From Acanthacorydalis orientalis (Eukaryota > Arthropoda > Insecta > Megaloptera > Corydalidae), in contig CM068316.1 in NCBI GenBank assembly GCA_034766995.1, forward strand, positions 19,061,590-19,125,589: a DNA stretch of 64,000 bases, given 5' to 3'. The translations under genes and the position numbers were made by a program. Of this stretch, positions 39,639 to 49,087 are shown one piece after another; position 1 is the first letter of the stretch; the number at the start of each line of letters is the position of its first letter. The notes beneath the pieces were generated by a model that saw only the letters and a list, made by a program, of their open reading frames with translations, was not told where the DNA came from and made no database searches.

Positions 39639-42600
39639 TCTACTTTATTCTAATATATGTATGTATATGAATATTTATTTTTATTTGAATATAATGTATT
39701 TATAAAATAATACAAATAATTTATTTTAATTTACACAAAAAATATCATTTCCGTGAACGCTCTTTTTTAATTATATGACGTAACGATTTTTTTACAGTTG
39801 TTGATAGGCTCGAATTAAAAAGTTATTAAAATTTAATTAACAGGTTGACTGGCATGGTTTTACATGTTACTTTGTATGTATTTTATATTTTAATAGGAAT
39901 AGTTTTTTATATGATTCTATTTCAGAAGTTTTATATAAAAAATTACATACATTTTTTATTTGTGTTCTTTTAAAGTATCAACTTTCAATTGCGTGTTTAA
40001 ATATATGTTAATTTATCATTCTTAATATATAAGATTGAAATGTTGCCTTGAGTTTTGTTTTAGATATCTATTTAGATAAATCGATTGAATAATTGTATAG
40101 ATTCATTATCAAAACTTTTAGATTAAGTTTATATTTCTTGTACACTGATTAACTGACTATAGCAATGATACACAAAATCTTGTTTATGGACACATGTCCA
40201 ATATTTATTTTTATTAGGTTGATATTATGAGCAACTACAGGGTTAAGTTTACTTAACGTTCTAATCTTTTCAATGAAACGCAAGGTTTTTATAAAAAAAA
40301 ATAAATTTATTTTACATACAATTCAGAAACGGATTTCATTTGCTGTAAGGCGAAAATTAAATAACTGTATTTTTTTAATAAATTCTCGATATGTACAACT
40401 TTTTTGTTTATTTTGCATATATGTATATATATATATATATATACATACACGAGGATTGGTAATTTAATTCCAGGATTGATGCCGCAGCACGAGTCAAGTG
40501 AAATTCAATCAAAAATAAAAGAGCATATAATAATATTAGGTTGGTAGAAAAATAATTGCGGTTTATGACCTTCAAATGCATGTACATTTTTTTATTTTCC
40601 TAGCTGTTTTAAATGGTCCAGAACTGTTGCATGACTAACGCCTAACTTTTGTGCAAGCTCTGGTATTGTTGTGTGTATGGTCCGGATTCAACTAACGCCT
40701 TCAGTTGGTCGTTATGAACTGAAGAAGGTCGCAAGCGACCTTCTTCATCTTCAAGGTTCTCGTCCACAGCACGATATTTTTAGAACCACCTATGCACCAT
40801 ACGTTCTTTAACTGTACTTGCGTTTCTACTGCTTTGCCACCCATTTTGAACTCATAAAAATGTTCTTATTTGTTTATTTTCCATCTTTAATTGAATATCC
40901 CAATTTGAAGCAAAATTAACAACAAAATCTAAGTCGATGTTACTAAAATATATACAGAAAAATGCACTTTAAAATGGTATTAACATGAACACAATGAAAT
41001 GACACTTTCATTAAGAAAATAAAGTTTTAGTTACGAAAAAACTGTAATTATTTTCCTACCAATGTAATAGAATAAATCTGTGCGGTGACAGAGACACCTT
41101 CCGAAATAAAATTAATTCACATGTTGTATATTTCTCACTTTAGTTTCTTGCCGAAGATAGATACAAGAGAAAGAAAAGGTTTCAGAATTTTAGATTGCAA
41201 TTAATTCAACGATTTCATATCTTAATTTAAAATTAAATATTTAGCCACGTCTTTTTTATAACTTTCTACTTTTACACTCTACATGTAACCATTCTTTTCT
41301 ATTAAATAAGGAAAAAATAATATTCGATGAAATTTTTCCTATGAAGAATATGTGCTAAATAATTTAGAAGATAAGTAAATATTACTAACTGTCTTTTTTT
41401 ATTAAATTAATTAATTTAAAGTATTTTTTATCATTTCATTTAGGCTATCGAGTTTATATCTATTCAAAACAAAACGAACATGCTTTATCTTTGCTTGTTC
41501 GGTATCCTGAGCTTTAGAAATACTACTAGAATTCTACAACACTTCAGTAAGTGTCTCATTAGGTTAGTTCGCTCTTTTAAATTTACATACCACTGCTAAA
41601 TTGTCAAAGAAAAAATTATATGTAAGTAATATTATCACAGTAGATATGAATTTAGTGATGTGCCAAGGCATTTACACGAATTGAATGAGTTTATCTCGAT
41701 TCTTCCTATAAAGTAAATTGATTTAATTTGATTCTTTTTATTTGTGAAGCAAATAGAATTATTATTTAATTCAATTCTAGTACAATACTGTTCACTTATT
41801 TTGCAAAATATTTAAAGTTTTTGTAATAATTATTCATTTTATGTTGCTAACATGATATTGTATGTAATTTTGTATACACTGGAGAATAATGACTTATGAA
41901 AAACACTAAATATCGGAATTCTTATTCAATAAATAAATATAAGTGAATTATGAAGTGAAAGTTAAAATATTAATTATAAAGAATTAAAAGATTTAATTTT
42001 GGAAAGAAATAGATCTAAAATTTATTGTTGTTTAATGGGCTTTTTAAGAGTTTTTAGCCTTCAAATAGAGAGAAATTGTAGCGAATTTCTTTACAATACA
42101 AATGATCATCACAGTAAATGAAATACTGAAATATATTTACAAAGATATAATATTCTGTATAAGTCTAGTTAAATTTTTAGTTTCAAAACGCTTCAGTACT
42201 AATACTAATAAGAGGATTGAGACAATGTTAACTTTCAGCCATTCTATCTGCCTAATGGTAAATAATATGGTAAAAATTTTAGATCAAGAGGTTACAATAT
42301 TAACTTGCATTGAAGGTGAAAATGTTAAAGTATTATTATATCTGATGACATTGTTTATATCAAAATTATTTAAAGGAAGGAAAAAGTGTTGAAAAATTAA
42401 AGAAATATTGTAATACATGGAATTCAAAATTCAATTTGGACACAGTTAGAATTTTTATAGTGATTACTATAAGCTAAATAACAGTAATAATTATAAAGAA
42501 AAACCAAATTATACAATAAAAAATAAGAAATCAAATATATGAGTGCGCATATAATATAATCATAGTGAAACGTATTTCATGAAAATTTAGTTATACGAAA

Positions 42601-42822
42601 TGTCTAATATATTTTAAATGTAGTAATGATGCCTTATAACTTAATCAACCTAATGTGTTTAATTAGAACAATATTTCTCATACAATATCGCTTACCTCTT
42701 AACAAGTTTAGTTTATTCGGTGTACCTCATATGACTGAAAATAATTTGGGAGCAGTTTAAATAATGTTGTCTCATTGAAATTAGTATTAAATATGTTATT
42801 GATTTATTATATATTATGAAAG

Positions 42823-42865
<43 letters not shown>

Positions 42866-43811
42866 ACAGTAAAAATTGGAACATCACTGACGGAATCCTT
42901 TAAAACAACAAAAGGATTGAGACAGGGATGTTGTCTCTCTCCGACTTTATTTAAGTTATACTTCGACCAATCACTTAAAGGGTGGGCTCATAAATGTAAG
43001 AATATGGGACTTCAGGTAGGAGACAACGATTTATATACCCTTTATTTTATTGAAGATCAGGTGGTGCTTGCGGAAGACGAACAAAATCTCAGCTAAATGG
43101 TCAGAAAGCTGTGTGAAGAATACGGAAAAGCAGGTCTTAAAATAAATTTTAATAAATGCGAATATCTAGTAGTTGGAAATGATGACTGCGGAAACCTACC
43201 ACTGGAAAACGATATAATAAAAGGCGTCGATAAAGCCAAGTACTTAGGAGTAATTTTTAATAAACAAGGAACGAGTAGAGACGAAATCCAAGAAAGAATT
43301 ACCAAAGGTAGAAAGACCATAGGCGCACTCAACCCACTACTTTGGGAAAGAAATATTAGAAAAACAACAAAGCTTCAACTATACAAAACAATTGTCAAAA
43401 GTATCGTAATATATGGCTCAGAAGTATGGTATCTAAATAAATCATATAGAAAAAAACTAATAGCCACAGAGATGGACTTTCTGAGAAGAAGCTGCAGAAG
43501 ATCGAGACTTGAAAGAGTCAGAAATGCAGACATTAGAAGGAAAATGTATACTGCAGGAGATATCATTGACGATATTGAGAAGAAACAACCGACCTGGCTC
43601 GGACACACAAAAAGAATGGACGAAGTGAGATGGCCAAAGAGGATATTAGAGTGGATACCACCAGAAAGGAGAAAGAGAGGACGACCAAGAAGAAGTTGGA
43701 GAGACGACGTGGACGAGGCAATGGAAACAAGAAACCTAGATGAAGAAATGTGCTATGACAGAAGGAATTGGAAACTGGGGACGGAGAGGCGGCGACAGCC
43801 GTAAACAATCC

Positions 43812-43851
<40 letters not shown>

Positions 43852-45153
43852 TTAAATGATAAAGTAAGTATTTTTATAATAAAATATTCTTATATATTAA
43901 ATTTTAATTAATAGTTTTCTACAAGAAACATTGAATAAAGTAGTATAAAATATAAAATGTTTCCACATACACTCTGATATCATTTTGTATACTGCTGGAT
44001 GTATACATATGATGCTTTGTGAAATATTGAAAAGAAATTAATTAAAGTATACTTTTTTTTTAAAAAAAAAACTATAGAAGTAGCATTTTATTAGAATATA
44101 CACTAATTTATCAATAAAATGTTGTTTGTTATGGCACTTTTAAACTATTTTACGGTTAGTAGGAAAATAATAATTTTCCAGAATCTTTTATATTCAGATT
44201 TTATTTCAGTTTCCTTTATAAATTTTATGACACTTTGCTGAGATATAACATCTAGAGAGTTCTAATTATGTTAATTTAGTGCGTGATAGAATGCTATTCC
44301 AAAAAAGAACAAGTTTATAAACCTTCGTCATTGAATATTAAAAGTATTATAAAAACATTTTAATTGTTCTTGATTTGGTTTATTTATTGAGAGATTCGTA
44401 TCTATGAATACATTAGATGGATTCTTTTATAAAATTTAAAATAGAAGTGTTCCAATGTACATCAAGTTACGATTAAAATTGTAAACAATTTTTAATGAAA
44501 GTAAACATTTTTATTAAATATTTGTTGCTTCTATTTTGTATAAGAGTAAAAAGAAACGCTTAATGAACCTTGTTTTTCTGTTTGTTCAATTTTTTTACTT
44601 TATTTTCTATATTTTTATTTATGTTTTTAATACACTTGGTAGATTTTCAAAATGTAACTTCTAAAGTAGAGAGCATTTACTGCAAAGAAATAATTTCGCT
44701 CTTTTTTTTAAAAAAAGACGAATCATTTATAAGCCCCCAAACTATATTTCGTATTTTTGAGGCAGATTTGTTATGACTAAAAGAATAATTATTCATTATT
44801 ACTATAAATGTTTAGTTTGATTTATCCTTAAATACTTTAACTTTTGTTGATCTTTGAATACAGTATTTTGATGCAGATTCTTGATATATGAATTAAAATT
44901 AAAAAAGAAAACATGCTCGATAATAATCATTTAAACAATATGTATGCGAAGAAATAATTGAAAATATTCTAAAAGAACTATAATAAATCTGTTTTTATAT
45001 AAAAATTTTATATCTGGTTAGCATACCTAAGTGAAGAGCAATTATACATTTTATTAGTTTAGAATAATTTTGTAAATAATAAGGTAGTTGGTTATTGAGG
45101 TTTTAGGGTGTTTCGACAGCTAAGGTCATTAGCGCTCGTAAATAATAAAAAAG

Positions 45154-45201
<48 letters not shown>

Positions 45202-46596
45202 ATATATACCAAAACTACGATTTGCTTCGTTTTCAAATTGCGTCGTTACGGGATTTTTTTTCATTTTTTCGGTAATTTCTCATTTACTTTTTTCAATTTC
45301 TAGGCAATTCCCTATTTAATGTGTATTTTCATCTTTGTTATGCAAGATAGATCAGTACATTAAAGTTATTAGTGTAAAACAGTATTGTTTTTTTCTTTGC
45401 ATTTTGATATTTAAAAAAGTTTATTTAATTTAAATCTTAACAATAAGTGGAAATAAAAAGTCTAATTAAATTAATTTGCAATTAAACTTGGAGATTGTAG
45501 GACGCTTTAAATCTGGTGAGAAAGCGGTTGATATTGTCAGAATTCTTGATTTACCTGCCACCACGGTCAGAATAATTTGTAATCGGGATGCTGACCAAAG
45601 AAGTGAATTCGCTAAAACTGCTACGATTTTGCAATCCAAGCAAATCGCACGACATCCATTTTACAACCAATGGATCATATCAAACTTTAAATCTTACTAT
45701 CTTCGACGCATGTTTAACCAGCTTATTTCAGCAACTGATGGAGAGGATAATCTTATTATTATGACAGATTTTTGGAAGCACTATAATATCATGGATGGCG
45801 ATCGAAAATATCGGCGAATCATGGAGGGAGTAGAACCGTCATGTATGAATGAAGTTTGGCGCAAAATATGGCTTGAATGCATTTTGCAAAGATGCGGAGG
45901 TAAATGCAGTGCCCATGTTCGTAGAGAATTTGCAGAAGCGGCGAAAGAAGGAAATTTTGTAGGTATGGAAGAGAATGATAACAACGAAATGATTGAATCC
46001 CGGGACGAAGAACTCAATAACGAAAACTTGATTAGTATGGATTTGAAACATGTATTGGATGAGACTGCTACAGCTGATGTAATACCAGAAGAAAGAAAAT
46101 TAACCACTAGTCGCATTTCGATAGCAATGCAATTGATATGAGAGGCAATGGAATTTTTTTCAGCTGATGGTCCTGATGAAGAACGAAGTTCAAGAGGGGC
46201 TAGAACTGTGGATGATCCCATAAATTGCTACAAACAAATCTATCGGGAAACAAAGCCGTGAAATTTCAACAAACTTTAGATAAGTTTTTAATTAATAAAG
46301 TCCAGTCGACAGAAATGGACACCGATCTTCCAGTTCAGAATAAAGAAATATTTATTATATACATTTAATGTACAAATGAATTACATAATATTTTTATTTG
46401 ACTAATTTTATTTATTGCAATGAATTAACATTTTTTTTTTAAATTTCAATCATACATATAATTGGCGACTTAAAAGAAGTCCTATAGAGATATTATGTAT
46501 GTAACAGATTGTTTCGATTTGCGTCGGCGTTGTTTGGTATCTACGTTGTATCGGCGTTGTTTGGTATATAATTAACAACGTAAATCGAGGTTTTGG

Positions 46597-46662
<66 letters not shown>

Positions 46663-46665
46663 CGA

Positions 46666-46700
<35 letters not shown>

Positions 46701-46994
46701 ATACATATGAAGTTATGACAAGACCGTCAAACATATATAGTATATGAATGAGAGGTAGACTTCAAGACAATCAAAAATTAGAATTGTTATTTGTTTAGCG
46801 TTTTCAGATATATTAGACATATTAAATGAATTCGATTTTTAGAGGTGTTTTATATGCAAGACATATTACTCATATAAAGATGCTTCAATTCATATCTGAG
46901 TTATTTGTATCCACTTTATTCAAAAGTGGATACAAACATTTAAAAATACCCCACAAATAACTCAGAAATGGGATTACTATATTGAAGAGGTGAC

Positions 46995-47033
<39 letters not shown>

Positions 47034-47678
47034 TGTATATTGGTTTCAGTACTTAACTGTTATCGTACATTTACTTGGACAAAATTAACACAATAATATT
47101 ACTATAAAATTAACTACAATGGTAAAATATACATTTATAATCAGTTTTGATATTAATCTGTAGATCTAAAAAAGATGAAATTAATATGGAAGTAAAACTA
47201 TATTTCATACAATTATTTTTTAAAAGTTTCTAAATCTGCAGATTTTTAAATACATATTATAATAAATTTTCTTTCGATAATAATATAACTTTTATAAACA
47301 CTTATCTTTATCAAACAAATAGCTTGTAGAAACACTTTTATAAAATATTTAAATTATGAATAATAATTGATTATTTTCTAATTTAAATATTTAGATTGAT
47401 TCGTCAAGAATTTGAACTAGTTTGCTTTTTAAATAATATCTTAAATCATTACTATTAACTATAACGCTGTGTCTAATTAAACTGTTGAAATTTTCATTTA
47501 ATTACCTGATATCTGTTCAGAATTTTCGATACGCATCCGTGACTAACTCGGAGCTGACGTGAAATAACACAGGGACGAACTCCAGCTGCTGCCATTTCAA
47601 CAATTTTTAACCGAATATGATTTGGAAGAGGTCGTCCGTTGATAAATACACCGCCGAGTTGATTGACGCGTCCTTGTC
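22727..47678 (-). CDS. prd: Paired (prd), Pax3/7-class transcription factor, N-terminal exon not found
   Basis: Five exons: 47678-47506, 32638-32392, 30266-30034, 25106-24929 and 23871-22727. All are in phase and encode 658 residues. Exons 1 and 2 hold the paired domain, starting [20 protein letters not shown]; its C-terminal half has [20 protein letters not shown]. Exons 3 and 4 hold the homeodomain, [20 protein letters not shown], with Ser at position 50 ([13 protein letters not shown]) and the usual intron between positions 46 and 47. The linker lacks the Pax octapeptide and has [14 protein letters not shown]. These traits, and the C-terminal paired-domain words, fit Drosophila prd better than gooseberry. 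The last exon is a low-complexity Ser/Asn/His/Thr-rich tail (381 codons with stop) ending PPLYTWY. prd is a nuclear pair-rule regulator of segmentation. The first coding exon must lie above 47679, possibly outside the window. Confidence 0.9.
23970..24898 (+). mobile_element. mariner family A copy 1, in the last prd intron
   Basis: Ends CGAGGTCAGACAATTAAGTA and (reverse) CGAGGTCAAAACAATTAAGT, with TA on both sides. It encodes two parts of a DD34D mariner transposase. The N-terminal helix-turn-helix is at about 24163-24344 ([20 protein letters not shown]). The catalytic C-terminal part at 24332-24841 has HHDNAPCH and LCDFFLFP, 34 residues between the two Asp. The middle, including the first catalytic Asp, is deleted and the frame shifts at the join. 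It is non-functional but young, as its C-terminal part differs from copy 2 by only a few residues. Confidence 0.93.
25547..26362 (+). mobile_element. mariner family B copy 1, degenerate
   Basis: Ends CGTTGGTCATTTGATAAGTT and, reversed, CGTGGATCATTTGATAAATA, with TA outside both. Internal sequence keeps transposase words in broken frames (FVTVDET near 25755; [20 protein letters not shown] near 26035). It is about 816 bp, internally deleted and with many stops. It lies in the prd intron between exons 3 and 4. Confidence 0.8.
26363..27899. other. prd intron 3-4 sequence
   Basis: AT-rich, no element ends recognised. The stretch 27300-27620 is less AT-rich than its surroundings, but its short ORFs match nothing I know. 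Confidence 0.4.
27979..28013. repeat. (TA)n microsatellite
   Basis: About 17 TA units near the left end of the piggyBac-like element. Confidence 0.93.
28346..29275 (+). repeat. Direct duplication of piggyBac 3' part around a foreign insert
   Basis: Segment 28346-28680 is repeated at 28949-29275 with a few differences (from GAAGAAACATC to CTTTAATATGTC.TTAAATTTTC). Between the two copies, 28681-28948 matches 31688-31945, including the end of mariner family B and its right flank. The second copy keeps a longer open frame for the Cys-rich domain. Tandem duplication joined to DNA from a site 3 kb away points to a templated repair event. Confidence 0.75.
29549..29584. repeat. (TA)n microsatellite
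   Basis: About 18 TA units, about 140 bp beyond the piggyBac-like element. Confidence 0.93.
30979..31703 (+). mobile_element. mariner family B copy 2, degenerate
   Basis: The left end has GGTCGTTTGATAAGTTTGCT and the right end has CTTATTAAAACGACCTTCG. About 725 bp. Transposase remnants at 31173-31520 include [28 protein letters not shown] and [20 protein letters not shown] followed by LPYSPDL. This is the mariner catalytic region with an internal deletion and frameshifts. It is related to the copy at 25547. Confidence 0.82.
31688..31945 (+). repeat. Source-like copy of the 28.7 kb insert
   Basis: Begins in the right end of mariner B copy 2 and runs into its flank (AACCTCCGAATTAACTATTA, then GGCATTAGGCCGCATATAAG). 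It matches 28681-28948 closely and ends at GAGCCACACT in both places. Confidence 0.75.
33120..33678 (-). mobile_element. mariner family C, deletion derivative 1
   Basis: Ends GGTTGTTGGAATATTAATTG and (reverse) GGTTGGTAGGAAAATAATTG, TA-flanked on the left. The minus strand carries only the N-terminal DNA-binding part of a mariner transposase in broken frames ([39 protein letters not shown]). After LKQL the sequence jumps to the 3' end. About 560 bp. The same join occurs in the copies at 40539 and 50239. Confidence 0.82.
33690..33967. repeat. Flank repeat, copy 1 (partner at 40262)
   Basis: Sequence left of mariner D matches 40262-40450: TTTCATTTGCTATAAGCCGA, then TATTTTTTTAATAAATTCTC, and a short TA array. 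Similarity continues without break into the first about 85 bp of mariner D. The duplicated unit is therefore flank plus transposon end, not the transposon alone. Confidence 0.65.
33968..35224 (+). mobile_element. mariner-like family D, full length but decayed
   Basis: The left end has GAATTGGAAATTTAATTCCA; the right end, reversed, reads CGAGGTTTGATAATTTAATT. 1.26 kb. Transposase words survive in several frames: [19 protein letters not shown], later TGDES, then [20 protein letters not shown] and [20 protein letters not shown] (34850-35143), ending [10 protein letters not shown]. There are many stops and shifts. It lies in the large prd intron. Confidence 0.82.
35225..36315. other. prd large intron, unassigned
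   Basis: No element ends seen. 35750-36090 is less AT-rich than the surrounding intron and has several ATTA homeodomain-type core sites near 36010-36035. It could hold regulatory DNA, but this is only a guess. Confidence 0.3.
36316..37292 (+). mobile_element. piggyBac-like element, internally deleted
   Basis: TTAACCCTTTGCAGTCGTA at the left and its exact complement at 37274-37292; TTAA tips are the target duplication. 977 bp. A short acidic N-terminal piece ([20 protein letters not shown], near 36619) is joined, after a deletion, to the C-terminal region at about 36840-37110. This has KIEGRGSK, then in shifted frame [20 protein letters not shown], the Cys-rich domain. The DDD core is absent. 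Confidence 0.9.
37702..38946 (+). mobile_element. mariner family E, full length, many stops
   Basis: The left end TGGATCAGTGCAAAAGTTCG matches the reverse of the right end (CTTTAGCACTGATCCA) imperfectly over about 28 bp. The transposase starts [18 protein letters not shown] near 37871 and continues [20 protein letters not shown] and [10 protein letters not shown]. These are words of the Mos1/SETMAR-like mauritiana group. The rest is broken by frameshifts and stops. 1.25 kb, in the prd intron. Confidence 0.85.
38947..40261. other. prd large intron, unassigned
   Basis: 39130-39560 is more complex than the AT-rich background, with an imperfect palindrome CGTTACCAAATATTGTAACG near 39184, but no family was recognised. 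A TA array is at 39604-39635. Confidence 0.3.
40262..40536. repeat. Flank repeat, copy 2, with truncated mariner D end
   Basis: Matches 33780-34050. The last about 85 bp (40452-40536) are the first bases of mariner D (GGATTGGTAATTTAATTCCA). The match then stops where mariner C copy 2 begins. The rest of mariner D is missing here. Confidence 0.65.
40539..41062 (-). mobile_element. mariner family C, deletion derivative 2
   Basis: Ends GGTTGGTAGAAAAATAATTG and, reversed, TTGGTAGGAAAATAATTACA. The minus strand keeps only the N-terminal helix-turn-helix region ([28 protein letters not shown] words), then jumps at LKQLGK to the 3' terminal region. About 524 bp. Confidence 0.82.
41063..42820. other. 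prd large intron, unassigned
   Basis: AT-rich. A 96-codon ORF at 42102-42392 has no recognisable domain and average composition; I do not call it a gene. Confidence 0.4.
42823..42862. repeat. (TA)n microsatellite
   Basis: About 20 TA units directly touching the 5'-truncated end of the RTE LINE. Confidence 0.95.
42864..43804 (+). mobile_element. RTE-type LINE, 5'-truncated, 3' half of RT ORF
   Basis: Begins inside the reverse transcriptase ([19 protein letters not shown]). The active-site block reads [13 protein letters not shown], where FADD is expected. After a stop at 43093-43095 the frame continues for 235 codons with [12 protein letters not shown], then the thumb and C-terminal region ([26 protein letters not shown] and [15 protein letters not shown]). 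It ends a few bases before another TA array. TA arrays on both sides fit 5' truncation and a microsatellite-like RTE tail. Confidence 0.85.
43813..43845. repeat. (TA)n microsatellite
   Basis: About 16 TA units, directly 3' of the RTE LINE. Confidence 0.95.
43846..45157. other. prd large intron, unassigned
   Basis: Plain AT-rich sequence with no supportable feature. Confidence 0.4.
45209..46596 (+). mobile_element. Tigger/pogo-like element, internally deleted
   Basis: The left end CCAAAACTACGATTTGC and right end GTAAATCGAGGTTTTGG form an imperfect inverted repeat next to TA arrays on both sides (TA target). Near the right end CGGCGTTGTTTGGTAT is repeated twice. The interior holds a CENP-B/jerky-type transposase remnant at 45476-46260. 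Length 1.39 kb. Confidence 0.8.
45476..46260 (+). pseudogene. Tigger transposase fragment (psq HTH plus C-terminal part)
   Basis: Starts [20 protein letters not shown], a pipsqueak-type helix-turn-helix. After an internal deletion it continues [24 protein letters not shown], and [15 protein letters not shown], the C-terminal part of DDE_1 transposases. The frame is open to 46141, then broken by a stop. Most of the catalytic core is missing. Confidence 0.8.
46597..46697. repeat. (TA)n microsatellite
   Basis: TA array with TG, CG and CA interruptions, starting at the right tip of the Tigger element. Confidence 0.93.
46882..46988. repeat. Nested hairpin-forming repeat
   Basis: Inner perfect 14 bp stem (TTTGTATCCACTTT, 46904-46917, with 46923-46936). 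Outer perfect 13 bp stem (CTGAGTTATTTGT, 46896-46908, with 46953-46965). The five bases 46904-46908 belong to both stems, so the two foldings exclude each other in part. A weaker outer match (CTTCAAT) extends to 46882 and 46988. Confidence 0.6.
46998..47031. repeat. (TA)n microsatellite
   Basis: About 17 TA units. Confidence 0.93.
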
Positions 47679-47738
47679 CTATACAAATAAAATTTACTAA
47701 ATTTAAAAACAAATTCAAACTTAGTACATACATAATGA

Positions 47739-47741
<3 letters not shown>

Positions 47742-47806
<65 letters not shown>
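47742..47806. repeat. (TA)n microsatellite 5' of the prd paired-box exon
   Basis: About 32 TA units, 63 bp upstream (in gene direction) of the first recognised prd exon. Confidence 0.95.
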
Positions 47807-47809
<3 letters not shown>

Positions 47810-48185
47810 TGTATAAGGAAAGAGAGAGAAGAGTTAATGTATAATTAAGTTTAAAAAATGACAGGTATGCGAATTAATGGTTTATTTAAAATATAGCATA
47901 AAAAAAGTAGTGAAATTCTTAATTTTCCATATTTTGTAAATAATAAAAGAATTTGTAAGCAATATAAATAATATAAAGAGCGCTAACTTTGAATTTAAAA
48001 GCGATTTTTTCTCTTCCTATGAACATTTTGGCTAAAATTTATGTCTTATGACATTACATCGAATGTGAAAGTGCTTTGAATTCAACTTGGTGCAAAAAGT
48101 ACTTTTAATTTTTAATAACGATATTTTGATACAAAAAAATCTAGTATATGCTATATAATACAAATAAATAAAAGATATTTAAAAA

Positions 48186-48497
48186 TTAGTGAAATTCACT
48201 CTCTGCGCTCTCTAACTTTCGAAGAAGATTCGTCCCCCGCTCGATAATGCCCACACCCCCTTAAAAAGTAACAGAAATTAAAAATTTTACACTCAAATAA
48301 TCAGAGTAAAATGTAAGTCGTACAATTTTTATTAGAAAAGTTTATAAAAATTACTGTAACAAAATGCATGTTAAAATATGTAACAATTTTTGATCATGTG
48401 ATTGATATCAACCAATCAGAACAGAGACCACTTGACCGATATCAACCAATCAGAGAACGAATAAAACGCATGTATAGGATCGGGACCATTTTTTAGT
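48186..48497 (+). repeat. CCAAT-bearing repeat, copy 1
   Basis: Aligns over about 300 bp with the reverse complement of 55370-55745. It contains GATATCAACCAATCAGA twice, 30-40 bp apart, each with a CCAAT box. AGAACGAATAAAACGC follows, and the element seems to end in GGGACCAT. No ORF. It may be part of an LTR or another non-autonomous element; the family was not recognised. Confidence 0.6.
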
Positions 48498-48647
48498 CAT
48501 AGAGAGAGAAAGACCTTAATATTATATTCATGAAAATTATAAATATTTAATACTATATTTTTTGGAGTGTTCAATATGATAGCATTATAGGAATGTGTAT
48601 TCATGATTCATTCATAAGATATTGTAATAGCTTTGTATAGTGTAGAA

Positions 48648-49079
48648 CAGTGGTGTTGTTACTTCTTTTTGTTGTTACTCTAAAACGTGGCCCTCTGGTC
48701 GTATTCGGCCCGCAAGACTCTAGAATGCGGCCCACGACCCAAAGCTTGAAGTTGATTTTATTAAAATAATAAAATGCAATTTAAAAGAATATAAAATACA
48801 TTTTTAAAAGTTGCAAATTATAGAAGTTTATTGTAAGGAACACTGTTTTATGGTTACCGTTTTATAAATAATGCCTGAAATTAATGTATTTTTTATAATT
48901 TTTATAAATTCATTAAGGAAACAATAAATATGAAATTTAAATGAGTTATTTTCGAATATAAATAAAAGACTTTTTTCACTGGCTAAATTTTTTTTTGGGT
49001 GATTTTTTTATATCTGTGGTCCGCAGACTGTCAAACTGAATTTGGTGACCCGTGTTCATATATGAGTTTGACACCACTG
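48648..49079. mobile_element. hAT-like MITE
   Basis: The left end begins CAGTGGTGTTGTTACTTC and the right end GAGTTTGACACCACTG. The tips CAGTGGTGT match, with weaker similarity inside. The flanking octamers GTGTAGAA and CTGTAGAA agree at 7 of 8 bases, as in an 8 bp hAT target duplication. The interior has the word CGGCCC repeatedly near the left. 432 bp, no ORF. Confidence 0.72.
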
Positions 49080-49087
49080 CTGTAGAA

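Noticed and set aside
42102..42392. 96-codon ORF in the prd intron
   Set aside because: No domain, no splice context, and composition like the surrounding AT-rich DNA.
45781..46221. 146-codon Ser-rich minus-strand ORF
   Set aside because: Antisense of the Tigger transposase fragment, which has clear family motifs on the plus strand.
22727..47678. Identification as gooseberry or gooseberry-neuro
   Set aside because: The linker lacks the octapeptide, and the paired-domain C-terminal half ([20 protein letters not shown]) and homeodomain ([20 protein letters not shown]) match prd better, from family knowledge. A tree would settle it.
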